Below, piece by piece: positions 1 to 11,715 of a stretch of DNA of 64,000 nucleotides (position 1 is its first letter; every line of letters begins with the position of its first letter). The notes under the pieces were generated by a model, which saw only the letters and a program-made list of their open reading frames with translations, had not been told where the DNA came from and ran no database searches. Source of the DNA: Lamellibrachia satsuma (Eukaryota; Annelida; Polychaeta; Sabellida; Siboglinidae). The translations under genes and the position numbers were made by a program. The stretch lies in assembly GCA_033239005.1 (NCBI GenBank), contig BSQZ01000011.1, positions 1,252,501 to 1,316,500 of the forward strand, written 5' to 3'.

Positions 1-530
1 AGTGTATATCAAATGGTTCATCAGAGGTGCAATCTCATACAAGAATAAAGAATGTAGATAGCACTTGCATGGTTGTCAAATCACTTGGTGCTTGAATATG
101 CTTTATCCCAGGCTACATATGTTAATTGTTACTGCTGCATGAAATCAACATTGTTACATTGTGTATAACCTTCATGTGTATCCATCTACTTCCTATACAC
201 AAGACTGACAGTTTTGTTAACAGATTCATAATATTTATTCCTTGCCCATCAACCATTTTGTTATGTGTGAGCCACACAGAAATTAACTTGAAACTTTAAA
301 TAAAATTAATTTTGATACAATCTATGAACTCAACTCTTGGAAAAAAATGAATCACCATAGCACAAATGATGCACACAACGGTCATTAATAGAAATGTGCA
401 TGGTTCCAAAATACATGTTTAATCACTGCATGACTTGCAGAATTGGATACACACTTAACACACAATACAAGAGGAATATATAGGTCTTCATATTGTCTCT
501 TTTGTGGCCTTCTACAAATATTATTCACTT
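1..530. other. No gene recognised
   Basis: AT-rich sequence with no convincing coding segment. It could be the 3' flank or 3' UTR of the minus-strand exon remnant just to the right, but nothing proves that. Confidence 0.3.
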
Positions 531-532
531 TC

Positions 533-705
533 TTATTTTTTCTTCACCTGAATACAGTTGTATACATAATATTTGACTGCCTTCCAAGATAGACATTGCA
601 ATGCTGATTCCAGCTTTATCTCCTTGCACTTTCATCATTGTGATGAATCTGTTTTTCTCTACTGCTGACTTCTCCTCATGTGACCAAGGCTTTTTCCTCA
701 CACTG
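533..705 (-). pseudogene. Degraded terminal exon of an uncharacterised invertebrate protein family
   Basis: Read on the minus strand, a pyrimidine-rich tract ending in CAG at about 706 is followed by a frame beginning SSVRKKPWSHEEKSAV. This resembles the C-terminal block of a family of unnamed invertebrate and fish proteins with a pattern like R-K-x-W-S-x-E-E, then a P-G-K-x-x-C-like core, then a V-K-x-x-x-x-N-T-I tail. Here the middle reads KVQGDKAG. A one-base change of frame near 560 would give a better match to the tail (GRQSNIMYTTVF). I recognise the pattern from memory and cannot name a function. The frame change and the lost cysteines point to a decayed exon, possibly transposon-derived. 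No partner exons are visible within the next few kilobases. Confidence 0.35.
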
Positions 706-759
706 CTGAGATAAAAAAAGATACTTTTAACACAACCGTCATTGCATGTGAACATGAAT

Positions 760-1123
760 GTGTTGCTATCTACAAATATTGAGAATACATTCTAAGGCTA
801 ATCTCAAGAAAACATTTGAAGATTTTGCTTTTGTAAAACAGTTGAAGTTTATGATTTGAGATTTAAAAAAATTTATTTCTTATATGCCACAAGATAATGG
901 CAAGCCATAAGATATCGCACTCATGCAGTGAGCGTTTTGGTGAGGGCTATTCCATTAAAAAATGTGTAGGTGGACCTGTATTAGTAGCATTCACATTACA
1001 CCATGATGATGCATACTGTATGCATATATCATCAGAAGCCAAAATGATTTCCCTCACCACCGAATTAAAAATTATCTGTACCCCATCAATGAATTTGGAA
1101 TTAGAGTGACACTCCCACCAACG

Positions 1124-1125
<2 letters not shown>
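760..1125. other. No gene recognised
   Basis: Short open frames exist on both strands here, but codon content is unremarkable and nothing resembles a known domain. Confidence 0.3.

Positions 1126-1184
<59 letters not shown>
1126..1184. repeat. TA dinucleotide microsatellite
   Basis: About 29 uninterrupted TA units directly abutting the left end of the pogo-like MITE. Confidence 0.95.
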
Positions 1185-1187
<3 letters not shown>

Positions 1188-2135
1188 TCGCGCCTCGTTA
1201 TAACGCGGTAGTCGGGGTCCACGACTCCGGACCGCGTTGTAAGCGAGGCGCGTTAGGTGTTCTCATGTCTGCCACCAGGGAGCTACTAAACAACAGCGAC
1301 CGCCGCCCGCTGCACCAAGTCCGTGAACCCTGTCGAAGCCCCGTGTGCTTGCAGCATTGTCTTATACGACAATATGCAGTTTATGGAACTTACACACCCT
1401 CTTGACTCTTGAACTTAATAAAACACATGTACGTATGGAATAGATCTACTACGATGATGATGTACTGGACCAACAGGCCTACGAATCGAAAAAATAATAA
1501 CCTGGACCTGAGCAGCTGAAAACGTATATGATTTGACAAACGTAGTATGCAAGCTGATAAAACACATAAAAAGACAATAGGTAGAATTAATAATTGTTTC
1601 ACTTTGTCTTTCAACCGATCTCGATCGAAGCATAAATTTATTACGCACCACTTAACATCGATTCATCGTTTCATATGCGGATGACGAATTCGTATTTTCG
1701 CCACCGGTAGCGCCTTGGGTTAGGAATTTGGCATGTTGGTTTCGTGTCGCGAAAACGATTAAATTTACGATGTAACGGAAGCATGTAATTTCACCCAAGT
1801 GTTATATTGGTACTGCATATAAAATGCATTTAAAACGGTTGATCTGATTCTTACGCGAGGCATATTTGTGAATCTCGATTGCAATTTACAAACCGTCGAA
1901 GTGAAGCCAGCGACAGCGATTGATTTCGGCGGCAGCGCAAAACAAACAACACGTTGATACTCGTTCATTGACATTGTTCACCTAATCGTTTCTTGAGAAT
2001 TGTCAAAGCAATTCTAAGTAGGTTTAAGCGGGCCCATTTTACATTTTCCTGGCGGCAGAAATTCGGGGTCCACGACCGACCGCGTTATATCCGAATCCGC
2101 GTAATAACGGGGCGCGTTATAACGAGGCGCGACTG
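1185..2135. mobile_element. Pogo/Tigger-like non-autonomous DNA transposon (MITE)
   Basis: The 951-bp element starts CAGTCGCGCCTCGTTATAAC and ends with the inverted complement GTTATAACGAGGCGCGACTG. It is flanked by TA on both sides, as expected for the TA target duplication of Tc1/mariner-pogo elements. CAGT-type ends with a CTCGTTATAACG core are characteristic of pogo/Tigger relatives. The left end also carries an inner inverted repeat: the end sequence recurs as a complement near 1231-1252. The phrase GGGGTCCACGAC occurs near both ends. No transposase is visible; open frames inside are short and featureless, so it would depend on a transposase in trans. The TA-repeat flanks make the exact duplication impossible to verify. 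Confidence 0.75.
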
Positions 2136-2157
2136 TATATATATTATATATATATAT

Positions 2158-2239
<82 letters not shown>

Positions 2240-2243
2240 TATT
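2136..2243. repeat. TA dinucleotide microsatellite
   Basis: A long TA tract with one or two interruptions, directly continuing from the right end of the MITE. Together with the tract on the left, it suggests insertion into a pre-existing TA repeat. Confidence 0.95.
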
Positions 2244-2385
2244 TTCAGGCTCTATGCCTCTGCATTTAAAAATGGAATGGCCCTGAGTTCATCTCCTGAG
2301 AGTCAGACAGGACTGATATTAAAATGATCATCTGCGCGTTACAACGGACAGAGCGATGTTTACACATCTTGAACTTTTAAACTGT

Positions 2386-2465
2386 GGCCAGGGATTTAAC
2401 TGTAACTGCACTGTAACATCAAAAGTTGGATGTGCTAACCACTCTACCAACAAGATCTCAGAGCT
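2386..2465 (-). mobile_element. tRNA-like SINE head remnant
   Basis: On the minus strand the segment reads like a tRNA: a TAGAGTGGTTAGCACA A-box-like block, then GTTACAGTTAAATCCC in the B-box position about 45 bases downstream. No cloverleaf with a sound anticodon arm is obvious, so it is more likely the head of an old tRNA-derived SINE whose body runs left toward 2250 than a tRNA gene. Confidence 0.35.
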
Positions 2466-4139
2466 CTATGACACATCACCAAGACAGGCACACTAATGTT
2501 GTGTTCGATTTTATGGACAAAAACATACAACCAGTAAGCATGAGAAAGTACCAAAAATATAACAATTTGAAAATACTACCCTTTATAAATATATTAAAAT
2601 AAATAAATGCCCAGGTATTTCCGTTTTTCTTTGACCTTTGTCTGTTTCTTGGATGTTTCATTCCAGGGCTCTCCAGTGTGCAGTTCATGTCTAAAAGCAA
2701 GACGAATAAAGTTGTCAAATAAAAACGAGTTTATCGAAAATACGAGAGAGGGAGAGGGAGAGAGATGCACTTATTTTGACAAAAAACACATGTAAAATAA
2801 TATCGAATGCAAATCAGGAATTAAAGTTGACAGCGGAAAAACAAAATAAATATATTAAGCAAATATGTTGGTCAGGGAGACCGCCACTAAGACCAGTCTG
2901 GTCACTAACATGAGGCCACCCTTGCACAAATTAAATATTTTTCGAATTATTCATGTAGACATGTAAAATAGTATGTACTTAAACATATATAATATATAAA
3001 TACATAGCTATATAATAAAACACATAATATACATACATGTAGTTACATACACTTTCCTATATATAGAAAAATGGTTATTGTCAAGACAAAAAGAATGTTT
3101 TAACAATTTTTTTTATTTCATTTAAAGTCAATTTATATGCGTGTTATATAGATAGAAGTACATACATATCAATAAAAACATATAAACCTATATGCGTATA
3201 TACAGCAATTTAAAACGTCTAAATGTACATAAAAAACTGTAAGCTATGGAAGCTAATACAGTGACAAAAACATCACGCGTACAGGCAGTCATTGAGATTA
3301 AGAGTTACAAATGTAACAGTTTGCAATATTACAGACTGCACTGTATTTTGACAGCATATATTGTTTAGTATGAGTGATGAAACCACAAAACAAATGAGTT
3401 TGAACCAGGATAGGGGTGCTATTTAATATATGGGCTATGCCAAACCTGTGTGACTTCCGAGTAAGTTCCGAACGTGCTTTTCCATGTGGATATTATGACA
3501 ATTTCTTGTATGCACCTCAGCATTTTCTATTAAACATAGGTTCACGAAAAACTCAAGAGATTTGCATTGTAGTACCGATGGTAGTATTTTAGCAGTTACA
3601 AATGCAGAACATCCTCTTCCTTTAGTATAGTTATTTCATCAATTTACTAAATTGGCACTGCCACTGGCACTGGCAGCACTGCACAAAATCAGTATGCACA
3701 TAACATGTTTACTGGTTAGTGTGGTTTTTGCCTTACGTAATATAGTATGCTGTTTTAAAAAAATCTGAAGACACTTTTGCATGAGATCTATATTCGAAAC
3801 AACTACCAGTGACAGTGGCAGTTATTTCATCTATCGAGTACAAACAAATTGTTAGAAAAGTTGGCTTCGGTGAACTAAATAAAACGATGGAAAGATACCT
3901 TTCTCAAAGCAAGGCTAGCGCCGGAATTTGCCTTATACTGGCTTGCATCAAATTCGAGCTGCTTAATAGAATATGACGTTTTCACAGTTTGGCAAGAGAT
4001 TCACTAACTCTACTTTCCATTCCAAGGTGACTTCCATGACAAAGCTATTAAAATTTTAATGATCGATGTCCTACTGCTTCCAAATCTCTGAACAAATTTT
4101 AAATGTTATACAGTTATTTCATAGACCCTAAACACTTAA
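2466..4139. other. Intergenic, AT-rich, no gene recognised
   Basis: Includes a short purine (GAGAGG) tract near 2745-2765 and a TA/CATA-rich stretch at 2960-3220. No domain-bearing frame was seen. Confidence 0.4.
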
Positions 4140-4144
4140 TTAAA

Positions 4145-4445
4145 ACAGCTCCTTAGGCTTAGACTTAGTCTTAGACTTAGATCCATAGCCATAGGCCATA
4201 GCTTAGGCATAGTCATACTTATAGAGGCTTAGGCTTACTCAGACTTAGTGTAGCCAAGCTGCAAGCAAGTTTTCAATTAATATTGATTCCTTGCGCAAAT
4301 GTTTCTTCATATTTTTTTGTAAAAACGGCAATAACCATTGACCTTTAGGCCCCCTATGGCTATGCCTGTGGCAATGCAAGCTATGCCTACGCTATGCCTA
4401 TGCCTATGGTTATGTACAAAACCTAGGCTAGACTAGAGTGCTTAG
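4145..4445. repeat. Degenerate TTAGGC / ATGCCT hexamer clusters in opposite orientation
   Basis: From 4145 to 4260 the + strand is dominated by TTAGGC, TTAGAC and CATAGGC words. From 4340 to 4440 the complementary words GCCTATG and GCTATGCC dominate. The two clusters are imperfect inverted copies about 100 bases apart. Confidence 0.6.
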
Positions 4446-4450
4446 TCTAC

Positions 4451-5503
4451 CTAGACGGTAAGACGGGATACACTCACCATCAGTTTTGATTGAATTCCGC
4501 TTGATCAAAGTCCACCACATTGGAGCCACATTTTCTGTGCATCCGAGTTACATTCTTCGATAATTAAGGATCTGAGTACGATTAATTTACTACAACATTC
4601 TTTGATTTCGTCATAGTTTATTTTATTATTGCACACACAGCGTCTTGCGTACGGTCGGTGAATTTTGGCGCGCTATTACATTTACCTGATTCTTTGCAGT
4701 GCGACAACATTTTGTAACGATGGATATTATTGGCTAGTCGAAAAATTAGGTTCATTGGTAACCGAGGCTATCATTAGAGATGCAGTAACTAGATACTAAT
4801 TTTTCATTGGTTGTAAATAACCAACACCGCCATCTGTTGGATAATACAAAACAGCCATTCGCCAGATGGCACTACTAGTCAGTAGATGTGTTTTAGGGAA
4901 CGATGTGAACTCGCAACGATTACAACACAACTATCGACTGCGAGAACCAACGAAGATAGTTCAATGTATATGTATACTTGGAAGTTGCGGGCCCGAGAAG
5001 CGTCGTCGATGTTGACGTTGTACGTCTGGTTTGTGCCACATTTTGTGCAAACACTGACCAGTTACAGTGTCACTTAGACTTAGTCCGTGCGTCAATATCA
5101 CTACTGACATTAGGTCAAGAGTTCTAATGCGTTTCATTCCGTTGGTGCTAGAAGTGTTAATAAATGTTGAACTTTATATCATACACAGGTTTACATTGTA
5201 CTTCGAATCTCCCTAAGCTCAATTAACCCAATTACACCACAGTCACAAAACTGCAATTATAAGGTCCAAGGTGTGTTGAAAAACATGCGTGAAATCATTA
5301 ATGGGCGAATCCGAATCGTGAAAAGGGGTGCTTTCCAAACACATGCCCGTCCTTCGTGTGGTGATCGAATTTTTCGAACGAATCATCCAAGAAATCCCCT
5401 TTTGATTGTGTACGTTCGAACCATCCTTTTCAAAATACCGAGGACGGGCCTGAATACAAAAATGCTATCAAAAAGCTGCTATAATTCCGTGAGTCATAGC
5501 CCT
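4451..5503. other. No gene recognised
   Basis: Mixed-composition sequence. An AATAAA-like motif near 5158 and TG..CA-like edges hint at an LTR, but no second copy is present in the window. Confidence 0.3.
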
Positions 5504-5569
5504 TATATACATACATACATACGTACATCCTCTTCAGCTCTTCTAGGCTAGTAGCCTTTTAGCTGGTTT

Positions 5570-8130
5570 TGACAATTGTTTGTGCGCACATGGGTGGAAA
5601 GTTGTCATTTTGTTCAAAACTGTAAGCGCACCAGAATCTGTCCAGTCTTGATTTGATAATATTTAATGAGAGCGCTGAAACTACATACTCTGTGAGGGTG
5701 TTCCACCGATTTACTACCCTCTGCCTGAAGTAATGCCTTCTTTGTCTTGCAGTCACGCGTTCCTTCTTGAGTTTCAGGCTATGGCCCTGGTTACCGTATT
5801 GTCCAGCTCAAGTGGCATTCTATCAACTTTATAGATTCCATGGAGATATCTGTACGTTTCAATCATGTCTCCTCTTGTTCTATGGGAGAGGCTTGGGAGC
5901 TTAAGCGCCCTGAGCCTGTCACCATATTCCATGTTATTCAGTTTTGGGACGTCGCTGAATGTTCTCAATCATCTTTTGGTCTCTCTCGAGTGTTGGGGTC
6001 CAGACTACATTGCCATATTCTAGAATAGGTCTGACCAGGCTCGTGTATAGTTTTTTCATGGTTGGTTCAGCCAGGTATGTAAATGATCTTCTTATGGCTT
6101 TGTTTGCTGCCACTTTTTAGTCCATGCTTCTAGTTGTCTTAGGTCTTTCTGTAATGTTACTTGGTCACATTGAGCAGTCATTTGTCGGAATATCTTGGTA
6201 TCATCAGCGAACATGTGAATAGGTGAGTCAACCACATCAGGCTTGTCATCAATGGAATGCCGCTCATGACGGGAGACCATGATGAATTGTTACCATTGAC
6301 GAGAACACGTTGGTGTCGTCCCTCCAGGAAGGCTGCAATCCATTGCACCTTGCCGCCTATCCCGTATCCTGCCAACTTAACTAGCAGCCTCTGGTCTGGG
6401 ACCGTGTCGAATGCTTTGGCAAAATCAAGGTAAATTATATCCACACTATCTCCCTGCTCTATGGCTTCCGTCCATTTATCAAGGACCTCAAGTAGCTGTG
6501 TAGTGCATGAGCGTCCATGCACGAAGCCATGCTGAATACATGACAGTAGGTTGTTTCTTGTCATGTGCGCCATCACTTCGTTTCTAACCAACTTCTCCAT
6601 CATCTTGCAGGCTACAGAAGTGAGACTGACAGGGCGGTAGTTTCCTGGCAAGTGTTTCTGGCCCTTCTTAAATATTGGGGTGATGTTTACCTCTGTCCAG
6701 TTCTGTGGTAAATCCCCCCAGCAAGTGATCTGGTGAATAGTTTTTGGAATGGTTCTACTAGCTCATCAGTCAATTCAACCAGAAGACGTGGATGGAGCCC
6801 ATCCGGTCCTGGTGGTTTTATAGTCTTTAGTGTCTTCAAAATCTTCTCGACTTCCTCGTTTGTGGTCAGTCAGCACTGTGTTGTGCAGTCTGTTCTCAAA
6901 CGTGGGGATGTTCTCAAGGCTTTCTAGGGTGAAGACATTTGTGAAAAAAGTATTGAGTACTTCGGCTTTGTCAACATCCGTCTCAGTCATTGTCCCATCC
7001 AGACGCTCAAGATCTGCCACTGCTGAACAAGTCTTCATCTTTGACCTGGCGTACCTGTAGAAAGCTTTGGGATTGGCCTTAGCTTCCCTGGCTATCTGTC
7101 TCTCGAAATCTCGGACTGCCTTTCTCACCTCTGTCTTGACTCTGTTTGATGCTTTTCTATATTCTATAGAGTGCTGTTCATTTCTGGTCTCACGGTATAG
7201 AATATATGCCTCAGACTTTCTCTTAACTGCCGTGATGGTCTTGGTATTGTCCAAAGTGGTCTGGCTTTTCTTGCTTTACTTCTCATTATGTGTTTCGGTA
7301 TATGTTTATTGGGTGCATTCCTTATGGATTCCTCAAGGATTGCCCAGCATTGCTCTGTTGATTTATCTCTAAAATCTTCATTCCAGTTCCTAGAGGTCAT
7401 CATTTCTCTCATTTCTTTGTAATTTCCTTTGTCATATATGTATTTGTCAACCCTAGATTTGGTGGACTTGGTGTAGCAACAAACGTTGAAATTCAGTAGT
7501 GAATGGTGGCTCTTCCTATTGGTGCCAGGTACTTGAGTTTCTCGATTGGTGAATATCAGATCGAGTGTGTTTGGTGTGTTGTTTCCTCTATAGTGAGTGG
7601 ACTCAGTCACATGCTGGGTCAGGAAGGATTCCCGGACAGCTTCCATGAAGATGGTGCTTGTGTGGTTGCGATCAGGTGGTGAAGTGTTCTCACGCCAATT
7701 GAGGCTTGGATGGTTCAGGTCACCAAATATCAGTACATGCGAGAAACCTAGATTGTTTGCTTTTTTCAGTGTATCATTTATCTTTGCATCATTTGTGACA
7801 TTACTGTTTGGTGATCTATAGATGCAGCCGCTCAGTAATTTGTCATTTTTCATCAGTTTGGCTTCGTTGGTGCCGGTCATTTCTCTGCATTCAGTGGCCC
7901 CAAGAGACTCATGTGTGTAGATACCTACACCTCTCTTTGCGCAATTAAAATTTTCAAAACACTTGTATTTTTCAATGACCAGTTCTGTTTCCGGGGTTGT
8001 ACTGTACAATTTTTGGCATCACCTCAGTCACTCCGATCACCAAATGGTTTTGCTCTCCTATCATCACCTTTAACTCATTTCTTTTGTTCAACAACGAGTC
8101 AGCATTAAAGTACACACGATTCATACAACT
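5570..8130 (-). pseudogene. LINE ORF2 (endonuclease-reverse transcriptase), frameshifted
   Basis: Endonuclease pieces lie at about 7400-8130: VYFNADSLLNKRNEL, IGVTEV, the metal-site block GDLNHPSLNW near 7720, and NTLDLIFTN. The linker and thumb-like region reads through 6780-7250. The reverse transcriptase at 6180-6650 shows NYRPVSLTSV, then QHGFVHGRSCTTQLLE, then the first catalytic block IYLDFAKAFDTV. The second catalytic block is FADDTKIF near 6200. Between SGIP and that block, the expected QGSVLGPLLF-type motif is missing and the frame changes, so a small deletion has removed an essential loop. The C-terminal tail follows at 5774-5968 (YGDRLRALKLPSLSHRTRGD) and 5570-5756. The copy cannot encode an active enzyme. 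Confidence 0.85.
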
Positions 8131-8389
8131 ATTTACATTGCTGATTGAGTTTCTCTTTGTTGACAGGCTGGCCTGGTTGTGGGTCTCCCTCTTCCTTGCT
8201 GTGGGTTTTTCTCCTTCCTTTTGTGGCTCTCCCTCCTTCCTTTTGCGGTTTTCTCTGTTGCTTTGCATTTCTGCCCTTTGTAAAAGGGTGGCATCGCGTT
8301 TTAGGAAGATACTCTGAAATGTCTTGTTTTCTGACTTAGCTAGCAGTCTTGGCTTATTTAGGATCAGTGTCCTCATTTGCTCAGTTTTC

Positions 8390-9176
8390 ACTTTGATGCT
8401 TAGCGGTTTGGGTTTCTCGTTATCTGTTGACTCGCTGTCCGTGCTTGTTTACTGCCGTGTCACTGCAACCACTTTTACGTCGTCCAGTTTAAATTTTCGA
8501 CACAGCTGTTGAACGCTGTCTTGGTTGTGTTACTTCCTGTTGTCTAGATCATCTGGATTTACTTTCAAGTTGAAACCAATGATGTTGGTTTTGTGTAGGT
8601 CTCTCTGTGTTATTTCTCTTGAGGTTTCCTCTCTGTTACGCTCTAGTTCAGACTCCATCATTGAAAGTTGTTTCCTCAATTCCTGGACATCGCTAGAGTT
8701 TGAATTTGGCTCTCCTAGTGTTTCCTTTGGACTAGCCAGGTCTTCTCGCGGGTCTTTTATCGTGGATATGTCATCTTTCAGTCTCTTGAGATCAGTAACA
8801 TATTCTGTCAGCTTGTTGACTCTGGTGTTGACATATTTTGTATCTCCTTTCAACTCACTCTTCACTTTCTTGATTTCTTCCATTGCCTTAGTCATGTAGT
8901 GCTTACATCTATATTCAATAAGCTTGTCTGTTTGGGCTGCTTGTATAGCAGGACCCCGGCATATGATGCAGAACCAGTTCATATCGTCATCCTTCAGTAA
9001 GTTGAACTTCGCTTCTGCTATTTTTGCACAAACGAAGCAAATCCATTTTGCACATCTTTCACATTGTAACATTTTATCAATAAGTTCTGAACATGTGTCG
9101 CATAATTTGGCTTCGTTGACGTTGAACTTTGTGATGAAGGTCTGGACTTATTTTTTCCTTCACTGGGGCCATGGTA
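8390..9176 (-). pseudogene. LINE ORF1, PHD-finger and coiled-coil protein, frameshifted
   Basis: The first ATG in good context is at about 9172-9174 (MAPVKEK). A frame change near 9130 is needed to enter the main frame. The main frame shows a zinc-finger series CDTC, CERC, CFVC and CIIC spaced like a PHD finger, which is typical of CR1/Jockey-like ORF1 proteins. A coiled coil rich in K, E and L follows (about residues 65-150 of the long frame). An RRM-like start, NIIGFNLKV, comes next, and the C-terminal basic segment (AKSENKTFQSIFLKRD) lies in another frame at about 8200-8390. It probably served as the RNA-binding chaperone of the element. Confidence 0.7.
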
Positions 9177-9200
9177 GAAAAGTTATTTGCTTACCTCATA

Positions 9201-10666
9201 GACGCTGTCACTTGTTTCATTGAGACTTGTTACTCCCTGTAATTAACTGTTCAGTTATAAATATTTGAATTACTCTCAGGCCCACGGTGACGTCTAACCT
9301 TACTTGGGTTGCTAGGCGCGCCCGTTGTTACTGACTCGGCGCCAAACATTCAATGCCTTTACAGACGAAAATCTACGTTTTTTGTTTCTTATTTCGGTAT
9401 AGGTTTGCTGTGATATGACCAGGTGGGGTTTATTTCCGTGTGTTAGTTATCATAACACCAGAATTTCGTTGTTCTAATTGATTTAGTAGTTTTTGAGGTG
9501 CATGCTGCACTCTATGCAGTTTCTGCGTAATGGTCAACATCACCACCGCCACACTCTACAATGTACTCCATCATTCCTTATATGAGTTCAAAAAGTTTAC
9601 GGTTTCTTGAAATTGTATTTCGCAGCTTTATGTAGATAGCAAAACACTAGTTATATATTCTTTCAGTATTTGTTCTATTGAGATATGGTGCAGTATCAGA
9701 TATAACAACCACGACCGTCACAATTGTACATTCCTGGGATTTTTTATTTTGTTTAGTTTTAGTAGGTGAAATTCTATCTTCCCCATTGTGTTTTCGGAAA
9801 ATACAGTCATGATTCTTTAAAAATGTCAATGTCTAAATGTTCCTCCATGTCAAACTTTCGGACACTTTAGTGTGGATGAACGGCATGAGCCCAGGTTACC
9901 CTACTGATATGCATGGGAGATTAATTCATTGAGTCCAGAAACGGGTTCACCGACTGACGGATTCACAGACGTGAACCTCAATGTTCGTAGTTCTAAACAA
10001 GTCCAGTATTGTATAAACTCACCAGCGGCCCTACGTGAGAAACTACTAACCTAGCTTTTACAGATGTCTCACTGAATTTAGGTTTTACTTGTACATAGGC
10101 CTACAAAGAATACATGTAACTAGGGTACGAGAGTAGGGGATAAGATCAGATAAGAGAAGAAAAGATAAGATAAGCAGGGTGGATGAGTTAGGCCTTAAGA
10201 ACAATTGAAAGGACTGGGGCAAAGCGTTTAACAGGAAAGATCCCCGGCGGAATTCTTTCGAACTTCACCGAAAACGGAATTTTAGGTCGGTGTGTTTTCT
10301 CGTCAGTAGCGAGGGTCGTAGGGTAAATAACTGTCTCTGTTTAGACACTTAGCAAGTCAACCGTAACAGTTTTTTGAGGTTGGCATGTATATTCCTTCTC
10401 GGGCTTAAACGCTGTCTCCAACTTTCATTTTAAATGTCGAACATTGTTGGTATTTCGCGTTTTACCACCAACAATACCGAAACACTATCCAGCTTAGGAA
10501 GTTATACACAACTGTAATGTTTCTTTCTCATCCACAAATAGCAACGGTTAAGAAAACTTGCTAATTGCAGGCGGTGCCTTTTTGTCTTTCATTGAAACAA
10601 TTTCTGATAACTAAAATAGAAGGAAAACCAATGCATTGTTTGTCTAGTATTAGTATTGTGCTTGTT
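9201..10666. other. Intergenic, no gene recognised
   Basis: The far left could hold the LINE 5' UTR. A run of GATAAG words lies at about 10140-10180. Nothing else was recognised. Confidence 0.35.
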
Positions 10667-10667
10667 C

Positions 10668-10980
10668 GCTGCGGTGAAGTAGCTCAGTAGTGAAAGTGAA
10701 AACCGGACTCTCAATCAGGATGCTCGGGGTTCGAATCCTATTGCTTTCGTTTCGACACTTGGGCAATTTCGTTCACTCCATGTTGCATTAGTTCACTGAG
10801 CTATACAAATGGGTACCTGGCTATTGACAGTAGTGGATACATATCAACGTTTTCGTGCAGTAATCGTAGTGTGGTTGAATGCTTCCCAGATAAGTGAACA
10901 TGTCTGCCAGTGGTGCAGTATCAAGCTTAGAAGGTCCCAAGGACCTGATGCAGCGCTGTGTGCGAACATACATTTATCCA
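10668..10980 (+). mobile_element. tRNA-derived SINE, diverged copy
   Basis: The head contains a tRNA-like promoter: GTAGCTCAGTAGTGAAAG in the A-box position and GGTTCGAATCC in the B-box position. The body shares the blocks ATGGGTACCTGGC, GACAGTAGTGGATA, GAATGCTTCCCAGA and GTCTGCCAG with the copies at 36714 and 61803, in the same order. The tail GCAGCGCTGTGTGCGAACAT corresponds to the GCGCTATATAAGAACAT tail of those copies. This is the most diverged of the three. Confidence 0.75.
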
Positions 10981-11708
10981 TGCTATTTTTCAACAAAAGG
11001 CAAAGAAATATTGTGGGTGACCTAACGTTCCCAGATTCACGTCTGGATGCTACACGCAACTGAAACGTTCTGCGAAGATAACAGCGAACACTGCCCCATA
11101 AGCATCACGCCAATGTTCTTTCAGCGAATTAATTAAAACTATGTTTATATAGGCATAGGTATCGGTGTTAAAATAAGCATCACATATACTCGACGAACGC
11201 CTTTATATATTGCCTTGGAGTATCGCGCTGAATAATCGATATGTATTGTCGTGAATGTGTGTGTGTGTGGTTGGGTTGTGTGGCATCTGGTTTGACTGCG
11301 GATATGCTAGAAGGGAAGGGGTTACTTTTTAGACATCGTCCAATATAATTACCCCCACCCCACTCATGAATTATATCTAAGTATATTATGTAGGCCCTAT
11401 ACGTATATGAGCGTTGCCAAATTCATCGCAACATTTCCATGCCTCCACCAGTACGTCAAGATGGACTCGTCCGACGAATAACGCCATTCGTTATGATATT
11501 TAATATGGCGTCGCGGGAGCGCTGCGTCGTGACAGGCGAAGGTGTTGCCGCGATGTCTCGGCGGCGCCTGCAGTCACCAATGCTCTGACGTAGCAAGTCC
11601 AACCACCGGCCCGAACAGCACGGACGTTTTCGCGACCTTCCGAAGACGGGCGTCGCTACGAATGAGGGCAATATCCGTGCTTATTTTGTGGATTTGCGTT
11701 CAAACACA
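10981..11708 (+). promoter_or_regulatory. 5' flank and probable 5' UTR of the M6 gene
   Basis: The region just upstream of the M6 start is richer in CpG than its surroundings (about 11440-11660), which would suit a CpG-type promoter. No TATA box at a convincing position was seen. The transcription start cannot be read from the sequence. An upstream ATG at 11662 overlaps the true start in another frame. Confidence 0.3.
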
Positions 11709-11715
11709 ATGGGCG
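11709..11715 (+). CDS. M6 exon 1, Met-Gly micro-exon
   Basis: ATGGGCG is followed by the strong donor GTAAGT. It ends in phase 1, which matches the phase of the next exon. The longer frame from the ATG at 11662 would enter exon 2 in the wrong frame and stop after 45 codons. Confidence 0.7.

Larger units (their letters stand above)
5504..9200 (-). mobile_element. CR1/Jockey-type non-LTR retrotransposon, nearly full length, inactivated
   Basis: A minus-strand LINE. Reading leftward from about 9176 it shows an ORF1 with a PHD-like zinc finger, then ORF2 with an apurinic-type endonuclease, a reverse transcriptase and the usual C-terminal tail domain. It ends in a (TATG)n tail at 5504-5527, as CR1-like elements often end in short tandem repeats. 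Several frameshifts and at least one internal deletion break both ORFs. No target duplication was identified. Clade assignment is from motif style only; a phylogeny of the reverse transcriptase would settle it. Confidence 0.85.

Noticed and set aside
1106..1222. Coding frames rich in Tyr-Ile
   Set aside because: They are TA microsatellites read as codons; the same applies near 2150, 36650, 37100 and 47720.
4145..4260. Interstitial telomere
   Set aside because: TTAGGC units are few, degenerate and mixed with related words, and face an inverted cluster.
4700..5200. Solo LTR
   Set aside because: TG..CA edges and an AATAAA-like motif are present, but there is no second copy, primer site or clear target duplication.
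11662..11715. Signal peptide as the M6 N-terminus
   Set aside because: That frame enters exon 2 out of phase and stops. The ATGGGCG start gives the correct phase and the Met-Gly typical of the family.
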